DNA of 64,000 nt. Origin: G942493275 sp942493275. GTDB lineage: Bacteria > Actinomycetota > Coriobacteriia > Anaerosomatales > PHET01. Below are positions 1 to 9,200 of the stretch, piece after piece. The first letter of the stretch is position 1; each line of letters opens with the position of its first letter. Where the stretch lies: positions 682,001-746,000 of the forward strand of contig OW818687.1 in the NCBI GenBank assembly GCA_942493275.1. The letters run 5' to 3'. The notes under the pieces are model-generated. The model was not told where the DNA came from. It saw only the letters and a program-made list of their open reading frames with translations, and did not search any database. The position numbers and the translations under genes are program-made.

Positions 1-32
1 TCAATGAAGTGTTCTCAGGGAACTGATTCCCG

Positions 33-1055
33 TCAGGGCAGCAGTGTCTCCGCGATCTGGACCGCATTCAGGGCCGCACCCTTACGAAGCTGGTCTGCGA
101 CCACCCACATCGCGAGTCCGTTCTCGACGGATGAATCCACGCGAAGGCGCCCGACGTAGGTGTCGTCCGTCCCCTCGAGCATCGCCGGCATCGGATACGA
201 CTTGTCCGCCGGCTCGTCCATCACCGTGATACCCGGCGCAGCTTCGAGCGCCGCTCGAGCAGCCTCCACCGAGACCGGCGCCGCGAACTCCACGTTGATC
301 GCCTCGGAGTGACAGCGAAGCACCGGCACGCGCACGCACGTGGCGGCGACTTCGACCTCCGGCGCGTGCATGATCTTCTTGGTCTCGGCGACCATCTTCC
401 ACTCTTCCTTGGTGGAGCCGTCCTCCAGGAAGACATCGATCTGCGGGATGCAGTTGAAGGCGATGCGGTGCGCAAACTCCTGGACCGTGATCTCCTGGTT
501 CATCAGGAAATCGCGTGACTGCGCGTAGAGCTCGTCCATCGCGGCTGCGCCCGCTCCAGAGGCCGCCTGGTAGGTCGAGACCACCACGCGCCTGATCGGC
601 GCGAGATCGTGCAGCGGCTTGAGCGCGACGACCATCTGGATGGTCGAGCAGTTGGGGTTGGCGATCACGCCGGGGTGCCACGCCACGTCACAGGGGTTAA
701 CCTCCGGCACCACGAGCGGCACGTCCTCGTCCATGCGAAACGCCGACGAGTTGTCGATCATCACACAGCCCGCCGAGACAACCGCCTGGCGAAACTCCTT
801 GCTCACGCCGGCACCGGCGGAGAACAGGGCGATGTCGACGCCCTCGAAGCTCGCCGGGGTCATCTCTTCGACCGTGAGCTCACCGCCTGCGAAGGGCATC
901 TTCTTGCCGGCCGAACGCGCGGACGCGAGCGCCACGATCCGCTCGGCGGGAAACGAACGCTGCTCGAGCACTTTGAGCATCTCGCGCCCGACGGCGCCGG
1001 TCACACCTGCGACCGCGACAACGGGGCGGGCGGGCATCGGATGATTCCAGGTCAT
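33..1055 (-). CDS. asd: Aspartate-semialdehyde dehydrogenase
   Basis: Reduces aspartyl phosphate to aspartate semialdehyde with NADPH, the branch point to lysine/diaminopimelate, threonine and methionine; cytoplasmic. The N-terminus has the nucleotide-binding loop VAGVTGAVG, and the catalytic cysteine lies in NPNCSTIQ at about residue 136. About 340 residues is the usual length. I chose the ATG at 1055 because AAGGGG stands 10 nt upstream; a GTG at 1064 would instead overlap the lysC stop as GTGA. It follows lysC by a few bases, so the two form an operon read leftward. A weak 5-bp hairpin (GGGAA/TTCCC, 18-31) lies just past the stop. Family assignment is firm; only the start is open. Confidence 0.97.
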   Translation of the reverse strand: MTWNHPMPARPVVAVAGVTGAVGREMLKVLEQRSFPAERIVALASARSAGKKMPFAGGELTVEEMTPASFEGVDIALFSAGAGVSKEFRQAVVSAGCVMIDNSSAFRMDEDVPLVVPEVNPCDVAWHPGVIANPNCSTIQMVVALKPLHDLAPIRRVVVSTYQAASGAGAAAMDELYAQSRDFLMNQEITVQEFAHRIAFNCIPQIDVFLEDGSTKEEWKMVAETKKIMHAPEVEVAATCVRVPVLRCHSEAINVEFAAPVSVEAARAALEAAPGITVMDEPADKSYPMPAMLEGTDDTYVGRLRVDSSVENGLAMWVVADQLRKGAALNAVQIAETLLP

Positions 1056-1060
1056 CGCGC

Positions 1061-2320
1061 TCACGCCCCTTCTGCGCAGCCGCGCGAGATCTCGGCGGTG
1101 ATCTCGTCACCGGACAGGCCGAATGCGTCATGCAGGGCGCGAACGGCGACGGCGACCATGTCGCCCTCGATCACGCAGGACACACGGATGGGTGAGGTCG
1201 AGATCATGTCGAGGTTGACGCCCGCATCGGCCAGCGTGCTGAACATCTTGGCGGCGATGCCAGGGTGCGTCTTCATCCCCGCGCCGACGAGCGAGACCTT
1301 CGCGACGCTCTCGTCGACCGACCACTCACGCGCACCGAGGTCGCGGACGACGCGGTCGAGGACCGGGGTCGCTCGGCCGAGGTCGTCGATCGGGACCGTG
1401 AACGAGATGTCGGTCATGCCGTCCTCGGAGACGTTCTGGATGATCATGTCCACGTTGCAGTTCGCCTCGGCCAGACTCGTGAAGACGCGAGCCGCGACCC
1501 CGGGGGTGTCCGGCACGTCGCGAATCGTCGCTTTGGCCTCGGAGGTGTCGTGGGTGACTCCCGAGATGATCGCCTGTTCCATGGTGTCGTCGGCCTCCTT
1601 GACGATGGTGCCGGGCGTTTCGTTGAAACTCGAACGGCAGTGGATGATCACGCCGTGATTGCGTGCGAACTCGACAGAGCGCATCTGCAGGACGCCGGCG
1701 CCGCTCGCCGCCATCTCGAGCATCTCCTCGTAGCTGATCCGATCGATCTTGCGCGCGTCATGGACGATGCGCGGATCGGCGGTGTAGACGCCGTCCACGT
1801 CGGTGTAGATCTCGCATACGTCGGCCCCGATGCCAGCGGCCACGGCCACGGCCGTCGTATCCGAACCTCCCCTACCGAGCGTGGTGATCTGCCCGTCGGA
1901 GGTCGTGCCCTGGAAGCCGGCGACGATGACGATGCGCCCCTCGGCGATCGCGTTTTTCACGGCGTCGGCCCGAACCTCGGTGATCTTGGCCTTGGAGTGG
2001 ACCGAGTCGGTCACGATACCGACCTGCGGGCCGGTGAGCGACACGGCGTCGTGGCCGGCGGCGTGGATCGCCATCGCCAGCAGCGCTATGGATACCTGCT
2101 CGCCCGTCGAGAGCAGCATGTCCATCTCACGATCGGGCGGCGCGGTGTTGATCTGTCGGGCGAGCTCGACCAGTTCGTCGGTGACGTGACCCATGGCGGA
2201 AACGACCGCCACGACGTCATCGCCGGCGCGCTTGCGAGCGATCAGGCGATCTGCGACGGCCTTGATCCGATCGGTCGTTCCGACCGACGTTCCTCCGAAT
2301 TTCGTGACGACGAGCGCCAT
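1061..2320 (-). CDS. lysC: Aspartate kinase
   Basis: Phosphorylates aspartate with ATP, the first step of the aspartate amino-acid family. Residues 1-245 form the amino-acid kinase domain, opening with VTKFGGTSVG; residues about 265-419 hold the tandem ACT domains that bind lysine and/or threonine as feedback inhibitors (I cannot say which from sequence). At 419 aa it is a monofunctional lysC/ask of normal length. The ATG at 2320 is preceded by only a weak GGGGTG ribosome site. It lies immediately upstream of asd in the same operon. A -10-like TACACT (minus strand, 2385-2380) is in the 107-bp gap before the next gene, but no good -35 accompanies it. Confidence 0.97.
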   Translation of the reverse strand: MALVVTKFGGTSVGTTDRIKAVADRLIARKRAGDDVVAVVSAMGHVTDELVELARQINTAPPDREMDMLLSTGEQVSIALLAMAIHAAGHDAVSLTGPQVGIVTDSVHSKAKITEVRADAVKNAIAEGRIVIVAGFQGTTSDGQITTLGRGGSDTTAVAVAAGIGADVCEIYTDVDGVYTADPRIVHDARKIDRISYEEMLEMAASGAGVLQMRSVEFARNHGVIIHCRSSFNETPGTIVKEADDTMEQAIISGVTHDTSEAKATIRDVPDTPGVAARVFTSLAEANCNVDMIIQNVSEDGMTDISFTVPIDDLGRATPVLDRVVRDLGAREWSVDESVAKVSLVGAGMKTHPGIAAKMFSTLADAGVNLDMISTSPIRVSCVIEGDMVAVAVRALHDAFGLSGDEITAEISRGCAEGA

Positions 2321-2427
2321 GGCACCCCGTATCCCGCCGCCTCGATAGGCGGCACACGCTTCCCGTTAAGGTTTCGCACAGTGTATAGGTACCACACGCG
2401 CGCGCCAACGGCAGCGACGGATACGTT

Positions 2428-4989
2428 CTAACCTCGGTAGAAGTCCAGTTCGCGCGCGAGGGCGATCATGCGCGCCGAAAGGCCGTCGATAGCCTCGTCG
2501 TAGAAGTGATCGACGAGCGTGGTTCCCGACAGGCGCGCGATCACGGAGTCGATGCGCCGAAGCGCGCCGCGCATGCCCTCTATCTCACGCGCCGAGTCAT
2601 CCGACGCCTCGCGGGTGAACGACAGTCTTCCCCGATCGACTCTGAACGGCAGGTCCTCGGCCACGAACTGCTCATCGACCTCCGCCTCGACGTTGGCCGC
2701 GAGACGCGGGCCGCCAAGGCGGCGGAAGCTCGCGAAGACCCCATCGACCAGCGCCGAGAAGATCGCACGAGCCTCGTCGACGCCCACGACGGCGGAGCGC
2801 TCCTCGGTCGTGACCGCCACGACCGCGTCGTCCTCGACGGTAAGGACCTCGATCATGTACTCGACGATCCTCGGGTCGAATTGGGTGCCCGAGCAGCTCT
2901 TGAGTTCTGAGACCGCCTCGGCGCTGGAACGCCCCCGACGATACGGTCTGTCAGCCGTCATCGCCTCGTAGGAGTCGGCCACGGTGAGAATGCGCGCGAG
3001 CAGCGGGATCTCGTCTCCTCGGAGGCCGGCCGGGTAACCGGTGCCGTCGAAGTGCTCGTGATGGTGACGCACGACGGGCGTGATCGCCCACGGGAACGCC
3101 ACCGGCTTCAGGATGTTCGCTCCGATGAGCGGATGGTGACGCATCTGGATCATCTCGGCATCGTCGAGCTGGCCCGGCTTGAGCAAGATGTCTTCTCGGA
3201 CACCGATTTTTCCGATGTCGTGCAGATACGCGGCCATCTCCAAGGCGATCCGCTGCTCGTGGGACAGGCCCATGCGCTCGGCGATCTGAACCGAGTACAT
3301 GGCCACGCGGTCGGAGTGGCCGCGGGTGAAGGTGTCCTTGGCGTCGACCGCCGCCGCGAGCGAGCGCACCGTGGCCAGGTACGCCTCCTGAAGGCTCGAG
3401 AACAGCTCGATGTTGCCGACCGCGATGGTCACGTGGTTCGCGATGGTGGACAGCAGGCGCACGTCATCGCTTACGAACCGGTACTCGGAGTCCGACGACC
3501 CGATGGTGATGGCGCCGATGGTGCCTTCGGCCGATACGAGCGGCACGCACAGCGACGCACGGGCGCCGATGATGGAGTCGGTCTGGCTCGCAGACCCGGG
3601 ATCGGGGTTGAAGATGAGCGGGCGTCCCTCACGCACGACCCAGTCCGACATCGACGAACGCACCGCGCCGTCGGTTGTCGTCGCGCCCCCGACGCCGCGC
3701 AGGGCCCGCACCGACAGCGCGCCGGTGTCCTTGTCGCGCAAGCTCACGTAGCCCAAGTCGAGGTCGAAGATGCGCAGGGCCGACTCGAGAACCGAGCCGA
3801 GCAACTCCTCCATGTCGAGCGTCGAACCCAGTGCGCGGCTCATCTCGTAGAGCGTCGCAAGCTCGAGGATCTTCTTTGTCAGGGAGTCCGATCGCTCGCT
3901 CAGAGAATCGGTCATCTGGTTGAAGGTGCTCGCCAGCTCGGCGATCTCGTTGGTGCCGGTCACCTCGACCTTGGTCGAGAAGTCGCCGTCCGCGATCCTG
4001 CGGGCACCATCCGAGAGTTCGACAAGCGGGTCCGAGACGCGCCTGGCGACCCACAGACCGAGGCCGACGAGGGATACGACCGCGACGATCGACCACATCG
4101 TGATGAGCCTCGTGGTCGTCCGCCCGGCATCGCGCGAGACGTCCTGACTGACCACGCCCGCAATGTGGCCGAACCGGCCGCGACCTTCATCGCCGGGCAG
4201 CTCCACGCGCTCGATCGCCACCTGATACTGCGACCCAGCGGCCTCGAAGCTCGCGGAACCCGCGCCCTCGGCAGCGGACGAGACGAGCGCGCGCGCAATC
4301 GCCTCGTTGGGCCTCATGACCTCGACACGCAGCGGAGCCGCTACCTCGGGCGAGACCTGCTCACCTGCCACGCAGGCGACCAGCTGACCATCTGCGTCGT
4401 AGAAGCAGACTGTGTCTTTCGCGGCGCCGCTCAGTCTGGCGAGAAAGTCCTCGTCGACGTACTCGACTCCCACGAAGGCATACCTGCCCTCTGACGTGAG
4501 AATCGGCTGAATGGTGGACACCGACGGTTTGCCGCCGAGCTCCATGAGCCTCGTACTGCCGCGCATCACGACATCGGGGCGCGTACCGAAGGGCGTCTCC
4601 CTTTGCTTGAACCCGGTTGAACCGCTCGATGCCATGACTACGCCGTCGGAGTCGAGGATCAACACCTCGTCGAAGCCAAAGGTCGCGCGCTGCCCGGCGA
4701 TCAGAGCTCGCACTGAGTTGAGGTCGCCCTTATCCAGCATGTGCTCGAGCCGCTGCGACGTCGCCGCGAACCGCGCAACGCGCTCGGATTCGAAGATGTG
4801 CTCCTCATACTCATCAGACAGGTTGGCCGCTGAGCCGATCGCATACTCGGTCACCCAACGGTTGGTGAGGTCCTGAAGGAAATAGACCGCGACCACGGTC
4901 GCGAGGATACCGACCATCACCGAAGCTGCTAGCAACGGGACGACGATCTGGTTGTAGAGGTGCGATCTGAAGAACGGACGCCGTCTCAT
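2428..4989 (-). CDS. Membrane HD-GYP signalling protein with HAMP and GAF domains
   Basis: Predicted c-di-GMP phosphodiesterase or c-di-GMP-responsive regulator in the cytoplasmic membrane. From the N-terminus: a transmembrane helix at about residues 12-38, an extracytoplasmic sensor region to about 305, a second helix, HAMP (about 330-385), GAF (about 400-555), and an HD-GYP domain with YLHDIGKIG and HHEHFDGTGYP, so both signature motifs are intact. A further 120-residue tail of unknown fold ends the protein. The start at 4989 shares one base with the stop of the upstream lipoprotein gene (TGATG), so translation is coupled. A longer reading from 5064 would run 75 bases into that gene and is unlikely. 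The ligand is unknown; the coupled lipoprotein is the obvious candidate input. Confidence 0.9.
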   Translation of the reverse strand: MRRRPFFRSHLYNQIVVPLLAASVMVGILATVVAVYFLQDLTNRWVTEYAIGSAANLSDEYEEHIFESERVARFAATSQRLEHMLDKGDLNSVRALIAGQRATFGFDEVLILDSDGVVMASSGSTGFKQRETPFGTRPDVVMRGSTRLMELGGKPSVSTIQPILTSEGRYAFVGVEYVDEDFLARLSGAAKDTVCFYDADGQLVACVAGEQVSPEVAAPLRVEVMRPNEAIARALVSSAAEGAGSASFEAAGSQYQVAIERVELPGDEGRGRFGHIAGVVSQDVSRDAGRTTTRLITMWSIVAVVSLVGLGLWVARRVSDPLVELSDGARRIADGDFSTKVEVTGTNEIAELASTFNQMTDSLSERSDSLTKKILELATLYEMSRALGSTLDMEELLGSVLESALRIFDLDLGYVSLRDKDTGALSVRALRGVGGATTTDGAVRSSMSDWVVREGRPLIFNPDPGSASQTDSIIGARASLCVPLVSAEGTIGAITIGSSDSEYRFVSDDVRLLSTIANHVTIAVGNIELFSSLQEAYLATVRSLAAAVDAKDTFTRGHSDRVAMYSVQIAERMGLSHEQRIALEMAAYLHDIGKIGVREDILLKPGQLDDAEMIQMRHHPLIGANILKPVAFPWAITPVVRHHHEHFDGTGYPAGLRGDEIPLLARILTVADSYEAMTADRPYRRGRSSAEAVSELKSCSGTQFDPRIVEYMIEVLTVEDDAVVAVTTEERSAVVGVDEARAIFSALVDGVFASFRRLGGPRLAANVEAEVDEQFVAEDLPFRVDRGRLSFTREASDDSAREIEGMRGALRRIDSVIARLSGTTLVDHFYDEAIDGLSARMIALARELDFYRG

Positions 4990-5819
4990 CACAGTGACAC
5001 AGCCTGGGCTGCCCCAAACCCTTTCTGCTCGAGCAGTGCCGCGGCCTGTGGACCGGTGGCCCACTCAACAAACCGCGAAACTTCCTCTCCCGCCTTGTCC
5101 GAGTACACGACCCCAAGCTGCCGGTGCGCGCCATACGACCCGGTGCGCGCCGCGCCTACGCTCGGCCGAGCTCCGTCGATCTCGACAACGTCCACGTCGA
5201 GCCCGTCAGACACCACAAGGCCGTACGACGTGAAGCCTATGGCCCCCGGCGTGCACTCCACTCGAGACGCAAGATCCTCCTCGTAGCAGAGCTCAACGGC
5301 CCCATCTCCCACCCGAGTATCCCCGAGTGCGAACCTGCGTAGCACAATCTTTGCCGACTCGCGCTCATCGCGGTCAAGAACAACCACCGGGAGGTCTGAG
5401 CCGCCCACCTCGCGCCAGTTCGTGATGGTTCCGGCATAGATGGAACGGAGCTGTTCTGTCGTAAGGGAGTCGACTCGCGCGGCACCGTTGGTCACGACCG
5501 CCAGGCAGTCGACGCTCACCGGCTCGTACTCGAGTCCGAGTGAGCGCTCTGACGGAGCGATCTGCCTGGACACCGCACAGATGTCGGCTTCCCCCGCTCG
5601 CACCGACTCGAGCCCTTCGCCGCTGGTCACCCTGTCCGGGAAGACGAAGTGGACGCGGTCGCGGTCAGGGTAGGCCTCGGCAAGGATCTTGAGCGCCGGC
5701 AGCGACGCCCCGTCACCGGCAATGGACACGGGTGCCGGGCCCGCCCCGTAGGACGGAGAGAGCGCACACCCCGTCGTGAGAAGGAGGCAGGCCGCAGCCG
5801 CGACAACGACTCGCATCAC
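4989..5819 (-). CDS. PstS-like phosphate-binding lipoprotein
   Basis: Solute-binding protein of the PstS fold, anchored outside the membrane as a lipoprotein. The signal peptide ends in a lipobox (LLLTTGCAL, Cys at about residue 18). The body has PstS-type landmarks: GAGxS-like loop GDGASLP, a GEADICAVSRQ stretch, and TITNWREVGG, which is typical of phosphate-binding proteins. About 276 aa. There is no pstCAB next to it; instead its stop is fused by one base to the HD-GYP gene start. That arrangement suggests a sensing rather than a transport role. Start is GTG (5819) or the following ATG (5816), behind GGAGGTG. Phosphate as ligand is inferred from the family. Confidence 0.85.
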   Translation of the reverse strand: MMRVVVAAAACLLLTTGCALSPSYGAGPAPVSIAGDGASLPALKILAEAYPDRDRVHFVFPDRVTSGEGLESVRAGEADICAVSRQIAPSERSLGLEYEPVSVDCLAVVTNGAARVDSLTTEQLRSIYAGTITNWREVGGSDLPVVVLDRDERESAKIVLRRFALGDTRVGDGAVELCYEEDLASRVECTPGAIGFTSYGLVVSDGLDVDVVEIDGARPSVGAARTGSYGAHRQLGVVYSDKAGEEVSRFVEWATGPQAAALLEQKGFGAAQAVSL

Positions 5820-5889
5820 GACCGTGCTTCACCTCCGAGTATGCTCTGTGCGACGCGTACATGTTTGCTCAGGCGGAGTATGACAGAAC

Positions 5890-5917
5890 GGGCCCCGGGA
5901 GTGTCCTCCCGGGGCCC
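5890..5917 (-). terminator. Terminator after the por operon
   Basis: A perfect 12-bp inverted repeat (GGGCCCCGGGAG / CTCCCGGGGCCC) with a 4-nt loop lies 27 bases past the porB stop. On the minus strand it is followed by GTTCTGTC, a poor U-tract, so it may act as a strong stem with weak tail. It separates porCDAB from the PstS-like/HD-GYP operon. Confidence 0.75.
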
Positions 5918-5944
5918 GACTTGCACTCCTGGAAGCGGAGGCGG

Positions 5945-6874
5945 CTACTCGCCGCAGCGCTTCTCGATGTAGGCCAGGTACTCGTCGACGCCACGCTGCA
6001 CTGCGGCGAGAAGCTCGGCGTTCTCGGGGGTGAAGAGGTGCTTGAAGCGTCCCTGCGGCTTCAAGAACTCCTCGATCGGCTTGCGGTTGGGGACCTTGAC
6101 CGTCTGGCGCCACTCACCGTTCTCGACTTCGAACAGCGGCCAGAAGCCGGTCTGTACGCCCGCCTTGGCGATCTCGATCGACTTGCCCGGCACCGTACGC
6201 CAGCCACGGGGGCACGGCGAAAGCACGTTCAGGAATGCGGGTCCGTCGCACGCGAAGGCCTTCTCGGCCTTGGTGGTCAGGTCGCGCCAGTGGCTCACGC
6301 TCGCCTGTGCGACGTACGGGATGTGGTGATCGGCGATGATCGAGGTGAGGTCCTTGCGACGCTGCATCTTGCCCTGCTGCGCCTTGCCGACCTCGGCGGT
6401 GGTCGCCCAGGCGCCGAACGGCGTGGCGCTCGAGCGCTGGATGCCGGTGTTCATGTACGCGCCGTTGTCGTAGCAGACGTAGACCATGTCATGCCCGCGC
6501 TCCATGGCGCCGGACAGCGACTGCAGACCGATGTCGTAGGTGCCGCCGTCGCCACCGAAGGCGACGAACTTGATCTTCTTGTCGGCCGGGATCTTGCCGG
6601 CGCGCTGCAGGCCCTTGAACGCCGCCTCGACGCCGGAGATCGTGGCAGCCGAGTTCTCGAAGGCGTTGTGGATGAACGGGGTACGCCACGCGGTGTAGGG
6701 ATAGATCGTGGTCGAGACCTCGAGGCAACCGGTCGCACAACCGGTCACGACGGGGTCCTCACCGGCGGCGAGCAGGATCTGACGGACCGCGATCGAGGCA
6801 CCGCAACCGGCGCAGAGGCGGTGGCCTCCGGCGAGGCGGTCTTCGTTACGGGTGAGCTCCTTGAGCGTTGCCAT
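5945..6874 (-). CDS. porB: Pyruvate:ferredoxin oxidoreductase, beta subunit
   Basis: Beta subunit of a four-subunit 2-oxoacid:ferredoxin oxidoreductase that interconverts pyruvate and acetyl-CoA + CO2 with ferredoxin. It binds thiamine diphosphate and one [4Fe-4S] cluster: HRLCAGCGAS near residue 20 gives the first cysteine pair, GGDGGTYDIG near residue 110 is the ThDP/Mg motif (GDG...). 309 aa is standard. The ATG has a strong AGGAGGGAGG site and follows porA by 12 bases. It is the last gene of porC-porD-porA-porB and is followed by a terminator. Pyruvate is the likely substrate from alpha-subunit similarity, but other 2-oxoacids cannot be excluded by reading alone. Confidence 0.95.
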   Translation of the reverse strand: MATLKELTRNEDRLAGGHRLCAGCGASIAVRQILLAAGEDPVVTGCATGCLEVSTTIYPYTAWRTPFIHNAFENSAATISGVEAAFKGLQRAGKIPADKKIKFVAFGGDGGTYDIGLQSLSGAMERGHDMVYVCYDNGAYMNTGIQRSSATPFGAWATTAEVGKAQQGKMQRRKDLTSIIADHHIPYVAQASVSHWRDLTTKAEKAFACDGPAFLNVLSPCPRGWRTVPGKSIEIAKAGVQTGFWPLFEVENGEWRQTVKVPNRKPIEEFLKPQGRFKHLFTPENAELLAAVQRGVDEYLAYIEKRCGE

Positions 6875-6886
6875 CTCGCCTCCCTC

Positions 6887-8074
6887 CTAGCGGGTGCCCA
6901 GGTACTGAAGCGCGCCAGGCGCTGCGGTACCGGACGCGATGTCGGACAGGTCGGAGTAGACGTTCTCGATCAGCTCGAGGCGAACGTCCGCGCCACCGAG
7001 GCCGTAGATGTAGTTCACGACCGGCACCCGGGTGTCGAGGTCGTACAGCGCGCTGCGAACCTCGAGGAACAGCGGGCCGCCCTCGGCGCCGAAGCTCTCG
7101 GAACGGTCGAGCACGGCAACGGCCTTGACGCCCTTGAGCGCGGCACGGAGCTCTTCTGCCGGGAACGGACGGAAGCAGCGGATCTTGACGACGCCGACCT
7201 TATGCCCCTTGCCGCGCAGGTCGCGAGCGACGTGACGGGCGTTGCCGGCGGTCGAACCGATGCACACGATGGCGGTCTCGGCATCCTCCATGCCCCAGCT
7301 CTCGATGACCCCGAAGGGGCGGCCGGAAAGCTCGGAGAACTCGGCGCCGAGGTCCTTGACGACCTGCATCGCGCCGTCGATCGCGGTGCGCTGCTGCTTC
7401 TTGAACTCGAAGTACGTGCCGCCGAGCCCGGCGAAGTTGCCGTGGCTGACGGGGTTATCGGTGTCCAGGAGTCCGTTGACTCCCCGGTACTCGCCGACGA
7501 ATGCCTTGACCGACTCGTCGTCCATGACCTCGGCGCGATCGATGGAGTGGGTGGTGATGAAGCCGTCGAGGCAGGTCATCACCGGGAGCATCACGTCGGG
7601 GTGCTCGGCCACACGACATGAGATGAGCGTGTTGTCGTAGGCCTCCTGGGCGGTCTCGGCGAACAGGATGACCCAGCCCGTGTCGCGGGCGCCCATGATG
7701 TCGCTGTGATCGCAGTGGATGTTGATAGGCGCAGACAGCGCACGGTTTGCGTTCGCCATGACGATCGGCAGGCGCATGCCCGATGCGACGTGCAGCTCCT
7801 CCCACATGTAGGCGAGGCCCTGTGACGAGGTCGCCGTCATGACTCGGGCGCCGGCGGCTGAGGCGCCGACGCAGGCGCTCATCGCCGAGTGCTCGGACTC
7901 GACCGTCACGTACTCGGTGTGGACGCGGCCCTGGGCCACGAACTTCGCGAACTCCTCGACGATGGTCGTCTGAGGGGTGATCGGGTATGCGGCCATGACG
8001 TCAGGCGCGCACTGGCGCATCGCCTCGGCGACGAGCACGTTGCCCGTCGAAGCGACTGTCTTCTGAGTCGGCAT
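6887..8074 (-). CDS. porA: Pyruvate:ferredoxin oxidoreductase, alpha subunit
   Basis: Alpha subunit (395 aa) of the same complex. The N-terminal pyrimidine-binding domain contains YPITPQTTIVEEF and the VTVESEHSAMSACVGAS region; THSI.. and the DHSDIMGARDTGW segment match pyruvate-specific PorA more than 2-oxoglutarate KorA. A transketolase C-terminal domain (about residues 255-360) carries AVLDRSESFGAEGGP, which binds at the subunit interface. It begins directly after the porD stop, with no spacer, so its ribosome site (GGGGGTG) is inside porD. Cytoplasmic. In an anaerobe this enzyme feeds ferredoxin, and so could supply the hydrogenase/HdrA system at the other end of the window. Confidence 0.95.
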   Translation of the reverse strand: MPTQKTVASTGNVLVAEAMRQCAPDVMAAYPITPQTTIVEEFAKFVAQGRVHTEYVTVESEHSAMSACVGASAAGARVMTATSSQGLAYMWEELHVASGMRLPIVMANANRALSAPINIHCDHSDIMGARDTGWVILFAETAQEAYDNTLISCRVAEHPDVMLPVMTCLDGFITTHSIDRAEVMDDESVKAFVGEYRGVNGLLDTDNPVSHGNFAGLGGTYFEFKKQQRTAIDGAMQVVKDLGAEFSELSGRPFGVIESWGMEDAETAIVCIGSTAGNARHVARDLRGKGHKVGVVKIRCFRPFPAEELRAALKGVKAVAVLDRSESFGAEGGPLFLEVRSALYDLDTRVPVVNYIYGLGGADVRLELIENVYSDLSDIASGTAAPGALQYLGTR

Positions 8075-8413
8075 CTACTTCACCCCCGGCAGTTCGCAGC
8101 CTTCAGGAACCATCTCGATCGCCTTGCGGCCGAACTTGGGGTTGGTCGGGCACTCGTTGGCGCAGATGCCGCACCCCTTGCAGTGGTCGAAGTCGAACGC
8201 AACGACCTTCTCATCCTTGACGACGACCGAGGTGTCCGGACAAAAGATCCAGCACAGCATGCACTGCGTGCAGACCTCTTCATCACGGTACGGGCGCTCG
8301 CTTCTCCAGCCACCGACGTAGTAGTCGTTGCTGTTCCCGCCCTCCGGGATGACGGCGCCACGCGGGAACTCCTCTGACTTCCATTCATTCACGCGAGAGA
8401 CGTCCCACTTCAT
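8075..8413 (-). CDS. porD: Pyruvate:ferredoxin oxidoreductase, delta (ferredoxin) subunit
   Basis: Small 2x[4Fe-4S] ferredoxin subunit (112 aa) that takes electrons from the beta-subunit cluster to external ferredoxin. Two CxxCxxCxxxC(P) motifs are visible: CTQCMLCWIFCP near residue 47 and CKGCGICANECP near residue 78. Its start overlaps the porC stop by four bases (ATGA). Neighbours and order porC-D-A-B leave no doubt about the role. Confidence 0.95.
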   Translation of the reverse strand: MKWDVSRVNEWKSEEFPRGAVIPEGGNSNDYYVGGWRSERPYRDEEVCTQCMLCWIFCPDTSVVVKDEKVVAFDFDHCKGCGICANECPTNPKFGRKAIEMVPEGCELPGVK

Positions 8414-8985
8414 GCCACGGTCACCTCCTGGTGAGCACGGTCGACCGCCGCAAAGTTGGCGTCGATCATCTCTTGTCCGAACTTCTTGCCGAGGTTCTTG
8501 GCGAGCAGTCCCTTGAACGCCTCGACGTCGATGACGCCGGTGACCGCGATCATGGCGCCCACGATGGGCGTGTTGGGGATGTCGCGCTTGATGGTATCGA
8601 GTGCGATACCGCTCGCATCGACGCAGGCGACCTTCACGGTGTCCTGAACCTTCAGGGCCTTCTTGACCGCATCGGCCGGCGAGCAGGTGTTGATGATGAT
8701 CGTACCGTCGGCCTTGATGCCTTCGCAGACATCCACAACGTCGATCAACGACTCGTCGAGAACGACGACGACGTCGGGGAACTCGATGTTGTTGTGGATC
8801 TCGATAGGCTCGTCGCAGATACGCGTGAACGCCTTGATCGGCGCGCCCATGCGTTCCGGACCGTACTCGGGCATCGCCTGCATGTACAAGTCCGCGGACA
8901 GAGCGGTCTCAGCGACGACCTTGGCCGCGGTGACCGCACCCTGGCCGGCGCGCGCGTGCCAGCGGATCTCCGTCAGCTTAGGCAT
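8410..8985 (-). CDS. porC: Pyruvate:ferredoxin oxidoreductase, gamma subunit
   Basis: Gamma subunit (191 aa), the domain that binds coenzyme A. The opening EIRWHARAGQGAVTAAKV is the glycine-rich signature of this family. First gene of the operon; ATG behind AAGGAAGGGGG, a strong ribosome site. The 215 bases upstream, up to recR, hold no gene; a TATCCT on the minus strand near 9046 is a possible -10 element but the -35 is not convincing. Confidence 0.95.
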   Translation of the reverse strand: MPKLTEIRWHARAGQGAVTAAKVVAETALSADLYMQAMPEYGPERMGAPIKAFTRICDEPIEIHNNIEFPDVVVVLDESLIDVVDVCEGIKADGTIIINTCSPADAVKKALKVQDTVKVACVDASGIALDTIKRDIPNTPIVGAMIAVTGVIDVEAFKGLLAKNLGKKFGQEMIDANFAAVDRAHQEVTVA

Positions 8986-9200
8986 GGCGCCCCCTTCCTT
9001 GACTGGTCCCGTCCCACGCCGTCCTCGACGATGGGTCGTTACAGGATAGTGGCGACCCCAGCGTGCGGCGGCGTGCGGCTGTTCGGGGGCGGTCAGCGGC
9101 GGCGCGCAGTCGGTGAGCGGTAGGGAAAAACTCCCAACACGGCGTCACCGCGTTTAGCCCGTGCCTGAAAGTACGGTGCGGAAGGCTCGATTCCTGCTCG

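Noticed and set aside
9170..9200. A T-arm-like CTCGATTCC near the recR stop, resembling a tRNA end
   Set aside because: No acceptor or anticodon arm can be folded with it on either strand.
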